Source of the DNA: Parvibaculum sp049651025
GTDB taxonomy: Bacteria; Pseudomonadota; Alphaproteobacteria; Parvibaculales; Parvibaculaceae
DNA: 19,120 nucleotides
NCBI RefSeq assembly: GCF_049651025.1
Contig: NZ_JBASBH010000026.1
Span: forward strand, 1 to 19,120
Reading direction: 5' to 3'
The notes below the pieces were generated by a model. The model did not search any database and was not told the DNA's origin. It saw nothing but the letters and a program-made list of their open reading frames with translations. A program made the position numbers and the translations under genes. Shown piece by piece: positions 8,012-14,184 of this stretch (positions are counted from its first letter, which is position 1; every line of letters starts with the position of its first letter).

Positions 8012-9143
8012 ATGCGTGCCGAGACCCAGAATATTGCAGATGAAATCAAGCAGTCGCTCGCGCTGCTGAGGAGGCATCTTTGACTGGGATTCTGCACGCA
8101 AGCGCCTCGACGAACTGAACGCGAAGGCCGAAGACCCCAATCTCTGGAACGATCCCGCAAAAGCTCAGACGCTGATGCGCGAACGCACGCGTCTTGAAGG
8201 CGCGATCAACGCCTATCTGACCCTCGAAGCCTCGCTCAACGACAATCTCGAACTGATCGAGCTTGGCGAAGCTGAAGGCGATGAGAGCATCGTTGTCGAA
8301 GCCGAAGCCGCGCTGAAAGTCGCGCGCGAAGAGGCACGCAAGGCCGAGATCGAAACCTTGCTCGCTGGCGAAGCCGACAGCAACGACGCCTATGTCGAAG
8401 TGCATGCGGGCGCAGGCGGCACCGAAAGCCAGGACTGGGCCTCCATGCTCCTGCGCATGTATACGCGCTGGGCCGAGCGCAAGGGCTACAAGGTCGAGCT
8501 GATGGAGCGCCATGACGGCGAAGAAGCGGGCATCAAATCCGCGACCATCACCGTCAAGGGCCACAATGCTTTCGGCTGGCTGAAAACGGAATCGGGCGTT
8601 CACCGCCTCGTGCGCATTTCGCCCTATGACTCGAATGCGCGCCGCCATACGAGCTTCTCCAGCGTCTGGGTCTATCCCGTCGTCGACGAGACGATCGACA
8701 TCGACGTCAAGGAAAGCGACTGCCGCATCGACACTTTCCGCTCCTCCGGTGCAGGCGGCCAGCACGTCAACACGACGGACAGTGCGGTGCGCATCACGCA
8801 TATTCCGACCAACATCGTCGTCGCCTGCCAGAATGAGCGCTCGCAGCACAAGAACCGCGCGACCGCATGGAACATGCTTCGCGCGCGCCTCTACGAGCTT
8901 GAGCTCGAAAAGCGCGAAACCGCGGCGCAGGCCGAAGCGGCAGGCAAGACCGATATCGGCTGGGGCCACCAGATCCGCTCATATGTCTTGCAGCCCTATC
9001 AGATGGTGAAAGACCTGCGCACCGGTGTCACCAGCCCGGCGCCCGCCGATGTTCTCGACGGCGACGTCGATGAATTCATGGCCGCCGCGCTCGCTGCCCG
9101 CGTCAAGGGCGGTGCCGACGCCGTCGTTGAGGATATCGACTAG
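8012..9143 (+). CDS. prfB: Peptide chain release factor 2 (RF2), expressed by programmed +1 frameshift
   Basis: RF2 recognises UGA and UAA and triggers peptide release. The gene starts at ATG 8012 with GGAGG (8001-8005) 6 nt upstream. It reads 23 codons to an in-frame TGA at 8081-8083 and continues in the +1 frame from 8082 (GAC TGG GAT) to the TAG at 9141-9143, giving 376 residues (23 + 353). The resulting junction (LALLRRHL, then DWDSARKRLDELN) is the normal RF2 N-terminus. The peptidyl-release motif GGQ falls at 248-250, close to E. coli 250-252. The stop-reading motif is SPY (203-205) where E. coli has SPF (205-207); I believe this variant is frequent in alphaproteobacteria. Calling only the downstream open frame from ATG 8175 would lose about 54 residues. 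A flavoprotein gene follows 4 bp after the stop and may be translationally coupled. Confidence 0.97.
8069..8084 (+). promoter_or_regulatory. prfB programmed +1 frameshift site (autoregulation)
   Basis: AGGAGG (8069-8074) is an internal Shine-Dalgarno sequence. It is followed by CAT, the slippery CTT (8078-8080), the in-frame TGA (8081-8083) and C8084. This is the established RF2 arrangement (SD-like hexamer, one codon, CUU UGA C). When RF2 is scarce the ribosome pauses at UGA and slips forward one base; when RF2 is plentiful, synthesis stops at 23 residues. The spacing matches E. coli, where the hexamer is AGGGGG. Confidence 0.96.
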
Positions 9144-9147
9144 GGCC

Positions 9148-10338
9148 ATGCCCGCATCACCGAAACATTACGATGTCGTCGTCATCGGGGCAGGCGGCAC
9201 GGGCCTCTTCTGCGCCATGACGGCTGGAGCGCGGGGCCGCAGCGTCCTCGTGCTCGATCACGCCCGCGCACCCGGCGAGAAGATCAGGATTTCCGGCGGC
9301 GGCCGCTGCAACTTCACCAATCTGCACACGACAGCCGCAAACTTCCTCTCCGACAATCCGCGCTTTGCCATCTCCGCGCTCAAGAGCTACACGCAGCGCG
9401 ATTTCATCGCCCTTGTCGATCGCTACAAGATCGCCTGGCATGAGAAAACCCTCGGCCAGCTTTTCTGCGACGGCTCCTCGCAACAGATCATCGACATGCT
9501 GCTCGCCGAATGCCGCGCGGCAAATGTCGCAATCGAACTCGAAACGAAAATCTCCGACGTCGCGAAAACGGAAGCGGGCTTCGAGCTGGCAACAGATCGC
9601 GGTCGCGTGTCCTGCGCCTCTCTCGTCATCGCCACGGGCGGCAAGTCGATCCCGAAAATGGGCGCGACAGGTTTCGGCTATGAAATCGCCAAACGCTTCG
9701 GCCTTGCCGTCATCACGCCGCGCCCCGCGCTCGTCCCGCTGACCTTCGGGCCGGATCTGATGCGCGAGATCGAGGGCCTCGCAGGCGTGTCCGCCGACGC
9801 CACCGTCGCCAGTGGCAAGACGCGTTTCGCCGAGGCATTGCTCTTCACGCATAAGGGGCTGAGCGGCCCCTCGATCCTGCAAATCTCGTCCTACTGGAAA
9901 GAGGGCGGGGAGATCGCCGTCAATCTCGCGCCCGGCATCGATGTTCTCGCCGCGCTGAAAGACGCCCGCAAGGCGCAGCCCAAGCAGGATGTCGCCACCG
10001 CCTTGTCGCGCATTGTTCCCAAACGCCTCGCAGACCGCATCGTGGAACTGAACGGGGGAAGCGCGCGCCTTGCCGATACGTCGGATGCCCGCTTCAGGCA
10101 ACTGGCCGCCGCCGTGGGCGATTGGCGCATCGTGCCGAGTGGCACTGAAGGTTTCCGCATCGCTGAAGTGACGGCAGGCGGCGTCGATACGGACGCGCTT
10201 TCATCGAAGACCTTCGAAGCCCGCGCCGTCCCCGGCCTTCACTTCATCGGCGAAGTCGTCGATGTGACCGGCCATCTCGGCGGCTTCAATTTCCAGTGGG
10301 CCTGGTCCTCGGGCTTTGCCGCCGGACAGCACGTCTGA
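9148..10338 (+). CDS. HI0933/BaiN-like NAD(P)/FAD-dependent oxidoreductase
   Basis: This 396-residue flavoprotein has an N-terminal dinucleotide-binding beta-alpha-beta (VVVIGAGGTGLFCAM, with G14, G16 and G19). The family signature GEKIRISGGGRCNFTN lies at about 43-58. The middle motif LLFTHKGLSGP and the C-terminal FAD-contacting segment at 368-384 (GEVVDVTGHLGGFNFQW) are also typical. These place it in the HI0933-like family (aminoacetone oxidase-like / BaiN). Substrates are poorly defined across the family, so no reaction is assigned. ATG 9148 is chosen over a longer in-frame start at 9025, which would overlap prfB and add unrelated residues. There is no strong ribosome site (GAGG 15 nt upstream), and the 4-bp gap after prfB suggests coupling. 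A strong terminator follows 9 bp after the stop. Confidence 0.92.
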   Translation: MPASPKHYDVVVIGAGGTGLFCAMTAGARGRSVLVLDHARAPGEKIRISGGGRCNFTNLHTTAANFLSDNPRFAISALKSYTQRDFIALVDRYKIAWHEKTLGQLFCDGSSQQIIDMLLAECRAANVAIELETKISDVAKTEAGFELATDRGRVSCASLVIATGGKSIPKMGATGFGYEIAKRFGLAVITPRPALVPLTFGPDLMREIEGLAGVSADATVASGKTRFAEALLFTHKGLSGPSILQISSYWKEGGEIAVNLAPGIDVLAALKDARKAQPKQDVATALSRIVPKRLADRIVELNGGSARLADTSDARFRQLAAAVGDWRIVPSGTEGFRIAEVTAGGVDTDALSSKTFEARAVPGLHFIGEVVDVTGHLGGFNFQWAWSSGFAAGQHV

Positions 10339-10347
10339 AAATAGAAA

Positions 10348-10375
10348 ACCACGGCGGAGGCAATTCCGCCGTGGT
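10348..10375. terminator. Bidirectional terminator between the flavoprotein and bactofilin genes
   Basis: An 11-bp perfect stem (10348-10358 with 10365-10375) has the loop GGCAAT. AAAA lies before it and CTGTTTTCC after it. It sits between the flavoprotein stop (10338) and the bactofilin stop (10417, - strand), so it can end both convergent units. The stem is stronger than the rather short U-tracts. Confidence 0.88.
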
Positions 10376-10416
10376 CTGTTTTCCGTGCCGCCCGCATTTC
10401 GCGAGCGAAAATTCTG

Positions 10417-10986
10417 TTATTGCGCTGCTGGCCGTTTGACGACCACGCCGCCATCGCCGACGACGACCGGGCTGCCGGCTTCTGCCGGGCGCTGCGCAAC
10501 AGGGCGCGGTGCGGCGGCAAGCGGCGTCGCGGCAGGGCGCAGCACGGGCTTCGGTGTGGAAGCCTGTCCGATGGGATCGTCCGAATGGCGGCAATTGCCT
10601 TCGAAGAAGGCGCCGGTTTCGACCGCCAGCGCTTCATGCAGAATGTCGCCTTCGACATGGCAGGTCGATGAAAGCTGAACGCGCCGTCCGCGAATGGTGC
10701 CGATCACGCGGCCGCGAATAACGATGTCCTCGGCGACGATCTCGCCATTGATGGAAGCCTTTTCGCCAACCGTCAGCGACTGGCTGCGAATATCGCCTTC
10801 AACCGTGCCGTCGACCTGAATATCGCCCGTGGCGACCAGGTTGCCGTGAACCACGAGATCGTTGGAGATGATGGAAGGCGCAGTCCGCACACCGGTCCGT
10901 TTGGTGGGTGCGATGGGCGCTGGAATTGCAGCGCTTGCCTGAACAACCGGCCTTTCGGCCTCTTTACCCTTGTTTCGCGAAAACAT
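10417..10986 (-). CDS. Bactofilin (polymer-forming cytoskeletal protein)
   Basis: This 189-residue protein has a bactofilin (DUF583) beta-helix core at about 38-133, visible as repeated short strands punctuated by Gly (VVHGNL, QVDGTVEGDI, LTVGEKASINGEI, VIRGRVIGTI, HVEGDI). The tails are Pro/Ala-rich and disordered, as usual. Bactofilins polymerise without nucleotide on the inner face of the membrane and position cell-wall enzymes. The start MFSRNKGKEAE is chosen at 10986, not the upstream ATG at 11088. It has F2 plus basic residues, resembling the N-terminal membrane-targeting peptide of Caulobacter BacA, and homology begins there. This start overlaps the end of the M23 peptidase gene by 23 bp, so the two are co-transcribed and probably translationally coupled. 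Confidence 0.93.
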   Translation of the reverse strand: MFSRNKGKEAERPVVQASAAIPAPIAPTKRTGVRTAPSIISNDLVVHGNLVATGDIQVDGTVEGDIRSQSLTVGEKASINGEIVAEDIVIRGRVIGTIRGRRVQLSSTCHVEGDILHEALAVETGAFFEGNCRHSDDPIGQASTPKPVLRPAATPLAAAPRPVAQRPAEAGSPVVVGDGGVVVKRPAAQ

Positions 10987-12343
10987 AATGCCCTGCCTCG
11001 ATGAACTTGGAGGGGTCGCGGACGATGCCGTCGAACCAGACCTCATAGTGAAGATGTGGGCCACTGCTTCTGCCGGTGGACCCAACACGGCCGATCACGT
11101 CTCGAAATGCAATTTTCTGGCCAACCTTGACGTTGATGGCGCTCAGGTGGCCATAGCGAGTCCTGAAGCCATTTCCGATGTCGATTTCGATCAGGCGGCC
11201 ATAGGCCCCCTTCCAGTCGGCATAGGTGACAATTCCCGATGTCGTCGCATAGACCCTGGCGCCGTAATCGGTCGCCAGATCCTCGCCCGCATGAAAGGCC
11301 ATGCGCCCGTTGAAAGGGTCCCGGCGCGCGCCGAAGCCGCTGGTCTCGTGATAGCTGATCAGCGGCTCGGCCAAAGGCATTTTAGCAATGGTTTTCTCAA
11401 GATCGCCCATGGTGTTGAGATTCTGGCTGACCCGGAAAAGCTGCTTCGTGAAGGTATTTTCCTCGCCGCCGCCCGCCAGCGCCTCGCCCTCGGCCAGCCC
11501 GAGGAAGGGGCCGCCTTCGGCATCCGCGACCTTGCCTTTGTCGCCCGCGCTGCGCTTCACCAGCGCCTTGGCGTCGGCCACATCGGTCATGCCGATGATC
11601 GATTTCAGCTCCCGGATGCGGCGATCGGTATTTTCCTCGACCCGGTTGATGAGGCCCTGTTGGGCACGGTCGAGCTTGGTCAGGCGTGTGTCGATTTGGG
11701 AGGATGTCCCATGTTGGTCTTCTCCGCCCGCAAGGCCGGAAATCTCGATGCCGCCATCGATGACGAAGGCGCCCGCATCCGCCGCCCGCTGCGGCCGCGT
11801 CGTCGTCTGCCCGACAGTGACGTTGTCGCCGTCCTGATCTACCGACATCAGGATCGTATTGCCCTGCGCATCGCTGCGTGAGCCGCGCAAGGTGGCGGCA
11901 TAGCGCTGGCGCATCGTGTCGAGTTCGGAACTTGCCGACTGGCGCTGGCCCATCAGCGCGGTGAGCTGGCGATGCTTGTCCTCAAGCTCGCGCGTCGAGG
12001 CGAGGAACCGCTCCTGCGAAATCACAAGCTGCCCGTTCAGCTCGTCATATGCCGATTGAAGCTGCGCCACGCGCTCTTCATAAGCGCCCTGCATCTTCAC
12101 ATATCGCTGCTCTTTCGAGGCGATGATCTGTTCTTTGAAAACGACGTTGACGGAGGAAAAGGCGATCCAGCTAAAGAACACGAAGCCGATAGCAAGGAAC
12201 ACAGCCTGCGTGAAAGGCGACAGCGAAATGAACTGCACCTGACCGTGACTGCGAAGATAGATCTGCCGCTCAACGTAATGATGGCGCAGAAATCTGCGCA
12301 CGGCATTTCCGAAATCTGAACCGCTATGGTGCACGCCCCTCAT
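10964..12343 (-). CDS. M23 (LytM-type) peptidoglycan endopeptidase, LmdC-like bactofilin partner
   Basis: This 459-residue bitopic membrane protein has a basic cytoplasmic N-terminus (about 1-42) and one membrane segment (about 44-67). A coiled-coil-rich periplasmic stalk follows (about 70-150 and 215-250), then a Gly/Asp-rich linker and a C-terminal M23 domain (about 330-450). The zinc site is complete: H351 and D355 (HAGED) and H432 in HLH (430-432), with H399 (YGHL) as the other catalytic histidine. It is therefore a likely active D,D-endopeptidase, not a degenerate EnvC-like activator. Layout and the overlap with bactofilin match the LmdC/BacA pairing described in Hyphomonas, where the peptidase is recruited by the scaffold. 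The ATG at 12343 has AGGGGG about 8 nt upstream. The substrate bond is inferred from the family. Confidence 0.93.
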   Translation of the reverse strand: MRGVHHSGSDFGNAVRRFLRHHYVERQIYLRSHGQVQFISLSPFTQAVFLAIGFVFFSWIAFSSVNVVFKEQIIASKEQRYVKMQGAYEERVAQLQSAYDELNGQLVISQERFLASTRELEDKHRQLTALMGQRQSASSELDTMRQRYAATLRGSRSDAQGNTILMSVDQDGDNVTVGQTTTRPQRAADAGAFVIDGGIEISGLAGGEDQHGTSSQIDTRLTKLDRAQQGLINRVEENTDRRIRELKSIIGMTDVADAKALVKRSAGDKGKVADAEGGPFLGLAEGEALAGGGEENTFTKQLFRVSQNLNTMGDLEKTIAKMPLAEPLISYHETSGFGARRDPFNGRMAFHAGEDLATDYGARVYATTSGIVTYADWKGAYGRLIEIDIGNGFRTRYGHLSAINVKVGQKIAFRDVIGRVGSTGRSSGPHLHYEVWFDGIVRDPSKFIEAGHYVFAKQG

Positions 12344-12512
12344 GCGCCATACCCCCTGTACCAGCGTCTAACTCAATGTAATGAAACGACTTTCCTACAC
12401 ACTCCTTAAGATTTGGTGTGTTTGGTTAACATTGCATTGAGAAAGTTTTATGGCCCCCGCCACGAACTGTGCCGTTTAGTGTCACTCATTAGGGCCGCGA
12501 AGAAAAGCGTTT
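12344..12512 (-). promoter_or_regulatory. AT-rich upstream region of the M23-bactofilin operon, with possible upstream terminator
   Basis: This 169-bp gap should contain the promoter of the leftward M23-bactofilin unit. It holds an ACACAC/GTGTGT inverted repeat (12397-12402 with 12416-12421) around a CTTAAG palindrome (12405-12410), and TTAACCA on the - strand (12423-12429). No clear -35/-10 pair is evident. At its right edge a small hairpin (GCGTT/AACGC, 12507-12511 with 12515-12519), overlapping the DUF455 stop codon, is followed on the - strand by TTTTCTT and could be a weak terminator for the DUF455 gene. Confidence 0.4.
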
Positions 12513-13343
12513 TCAACGCGACGTCAGCGGTTCGTAGAAAGTAGGGTGCAGTCCGGCGGCGGCGCGCGCCTCGTCATTGAAGGGCGGCTTCAGCAGTCCA
12601 CGGAAATGTTTTCGCACAAGCGCGTGGAACGTCTCGGCGGGCGAAATTTCGCCTTCGTCGCATAAATATGTAAACCACCGCGCTCCAGCCCCTACATGTT
12701 GCTGTTCCTCGCTATAGATCATGCGCAGCACGTCGGCGCTTTCAAGGTCGCCCGCGCCCGTCAGCCGCTCGATCATCACCGGCGTCACGTCGAGCCCGCG
12801 GGCCTCGAGCACCAGCGGCACCACGGCGAGCCGCGCCAGCAAATCGTGCCGCGTTTCCTCTGCCGCCTCCCAAAGCCCGTTATGGGCGGGCAGGTCGCCA
12901 TAGGTTCCGCCCATGGCCGCCAGCCGTCCCTGAACGGCGAGGAAATGCTTTGCCTCCTCGTCGCCCACCTTGATCCAGTCGTCGAAGAAGGCGCGCGGCA
13001 GGTTTTCCCGCGCCCAGCGCCCGGCCATGTCGAAGGCAAGGTCGATGGCATTGAGTTCAATGTGGGCAAGCGAGTGGAGCAGGGCAAAGCGCCCGCGCTC
13101 GCCCTTGAAGGTGCGCTTGGGCATGGCCCTGTGCGTCAGAAGCTCGGGCTTTGCCGGGCGGTTCGGGCGGTCGGGCATCGGCCCGTCGCCGGGCGAGAAG
13201 AGCGGCAACTCGCCGCTTCGCCAGCTTTTGGCGAGCCTGTGCCCAAGGCGCGCCTTTTCATCCGCTTGCGGACACTCAAGAACCATCCGCGCGCCATCCG
13301 CCAGCGAAGCGAAGGGCTGCGTCATTGCAGTTTCGAAATTCAC
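12513..13343 (-). CDS. DUF455 ferritin-like (putative diiron) protein
   Basis: This 276-residue protein matches the DUF455 ferritin-like family. A four-helix diiron ligand pattern is visible: E96 (LAHIELNAID), E130xxH133 (DEEAKHF), E180 (LVLEARG) and E213xxH216 (SEEQQHVGAG). The set is complete, so iron (or Mn/Fe) binding and oxygen or peroxide chemistry are plausible; no substrate is established that I can name. The start is GTG 13343, with AAGGAA about 11 nt upstream. An in-frame ATG at 13325 lacks a ribosome site. The gene begins 4 bp after the peroxiredoxin stop, so the two form one operon, which fits a link to oxidative stress. That link is inference from context. Confidence 0.88.
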   Translation of the reverse strand: MNFETAMTQPFASLADGARMVLECPQADEKARLGHRLAKSWRSGELPLFSPGDGPMPDRPNRPAKPELLTHRAMPKRTFKGERGRFALLHSLAHIELNAIDLAFDMAGRWARENLPRAFFDDWIKVGDEEAKHFLAVQGRLAAMGGTYGDLPAHNGLWEAAEETRHDLLARLAVVPLVLEARGLDVTPVMIERLTGAGDLESADVLRMIYSEEQQHVGAGARWFTYLCDEGEISPAETFHALVRKHFRGLLKPPFNDEARAAAGLHPTFYEPLTSR

Positions 13344-13347
13344 GCCT

Positions 13348-13929
13348 TCAGATTTCCTTCACGGCGGCCAGAACCTCGTCCGCATGGCCATCGACCTTCA
13401 CCTTCGGCCAGGTCCGCCGAATGACGCCCTTGCTGTCGATCAGGAAAGTCGTCCGGTTGATCCCCATGAAGGCCCGGCCATAGAGCTTCTTCTCCGCCCA
13501 CACGCCGTAAGCTTCGAGCATCTCGCCGCTCTCGTCCGAAAGCAGCCGGACGGTCAGATTGTGCTTGTCCCTGAACTTGCAATGCGCGGCAATCGTGTCC
13601 TTCGAAACGCCAAGCACCACCGCGCCCGCCTTCTCGAATTGGGCCTTCTTCGCCGAAAAGGCGATGGCCTCCACCGTGCAGCCCGGCGTGTCGTCCTTTG
13701 GATAGAAGTAGAGCACGACCTTCTGGCCCTTCAGCCCGGCCAGCGAGATTTTCGAACCGTCATCGGCAGGCAGCGCGAAATCAGGCGCATGCTCGCCCAC
13801 ACCGGGCAGCGCCGCCGCAGCGGCTGCCGCCGCGGCCTTCTTGGTCGGGTTCTTGGCTTTTGGCTCCGTACCGGCCTTTGCCGCCGTCTTTTTCACGCCG
13901 GACTTGCCGGTTTCAACTGCCTTGGCCAT
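13348..13929 (-). CDS. bcp: PrxQ/Bcp-type thioredoxin-dependent peroxiredoxin with Lys/Ala-rich N-terminal extension
   Basis: This 193-residue peroxidase reduces hydrogen peroxide and organic hydroperoxides. The peroxidatic cysteine is C84 in the canonical DDTPGCT, with T81 and P82 in the active-site loop and R159 (GINRTTFLID) in the usual downstream strand. The position five residues after C84, where classical Bcp/PrxQ has its resolving cysteine, is Ile (CTVEAI), so this is a one-Cys or atypical type; the only other cysteine is C117. About 40 N-terminal residues form a Lys/Ala-rich tail resembling histone H1, including nine consecutive Ala, which the core fold does not need. GGAGAG lies close upstream of the ATG at 13929. 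The downstream partner is the DUF455 gene (4-bp gap). Confidence 0.93.
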   Translation of the reverse strand: MAKAVETGKSGVKKTAAKAGTEPKAKNPTKKAAAAAAAAALPGVGEHAPDFALPADDGSKISLAGLKGQKVVLYFYPKDDTPGCTVEAIAFSAKKAQFEKAGAVVLGVSKDTIAAHCKFRDKHNLTVRLLSDESGEMLEAYGVWAEKKLYGRAFMGINRTTFLIDSKGVIRRTWPKVKVDGHADEVLAAVKEI

Positions 13930-14184
13930 TCAGACTCTCCGATTCAAGCTTGCCGCAATCCGCCGACGACCCGCAGGCCGTCCGCATTCAGTAAAAACTG
14001 GGATCATGTGGTTAACATCGTAGCCCGGGAAAGCCAGTCTTGTCCGATGGCTTGATGCCAAATGTGAAGACTTCGCGCGCATCCGCGTTTAAATAGGAAT
14101 GGCGGCATTCATCCTGGCCGTTTCGTCGTTTTGGGATGCAGCTCGGGCCGTCTTGGCTGCGAGCTATAGGAGCCCGGTCGTTTC
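13930..14184. promoter_or_regulatory. Divergent promoter region between bcp and the AsmA-like gene
   Basis: This 255-bp gap holds no gene. It must drive bcp leftward and the AsmA-like gene rightward. Two GANTC sites (GACTC 13933-13937, GATTC 13941-13945) lie just upstream of the bcp start. A TGGTTAA (TTAACCA on the - strand) is at 14009-14015, and an AT-rich GTTTAAATAGG at about 14087-14097 could be part of a + strand promoter. No convincing -35 elements can be assigned. Confidence 0.4.

Noticed and set aside
8175..9143. RF2 starting at ATG 8175 as a complete gene
   Set aside because: It would lack the conserved RF2 N-terminus. The upstream 23-codon frame and the frameshift signal restore it exactly.
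9025..9147. N-terminal extension of the flavoprotein from 9025
   Set aside because: It overlaps prfB in another frame and adds ~41 residues of Pro/Ser/Arg-rich shadow sequence before the true MPASPKHYDVVVIGAGG start.
10987..11088. N-terminal extension of bactofilin from 11088
   Set aside because: The extra residues are shadow sequence of the M23 peptidase gene. The MFSRNKGK start matches the bactofilin membrane-targeting N-terminus.
12397..12432. Full CtrA site TTAA-N7-TTAA upstream of the M23 gene
   Set aside because: The two TTAA tetramers here are 16 bp apart, not 7, so only the TTAACCA half-motif is retained as a candidate.
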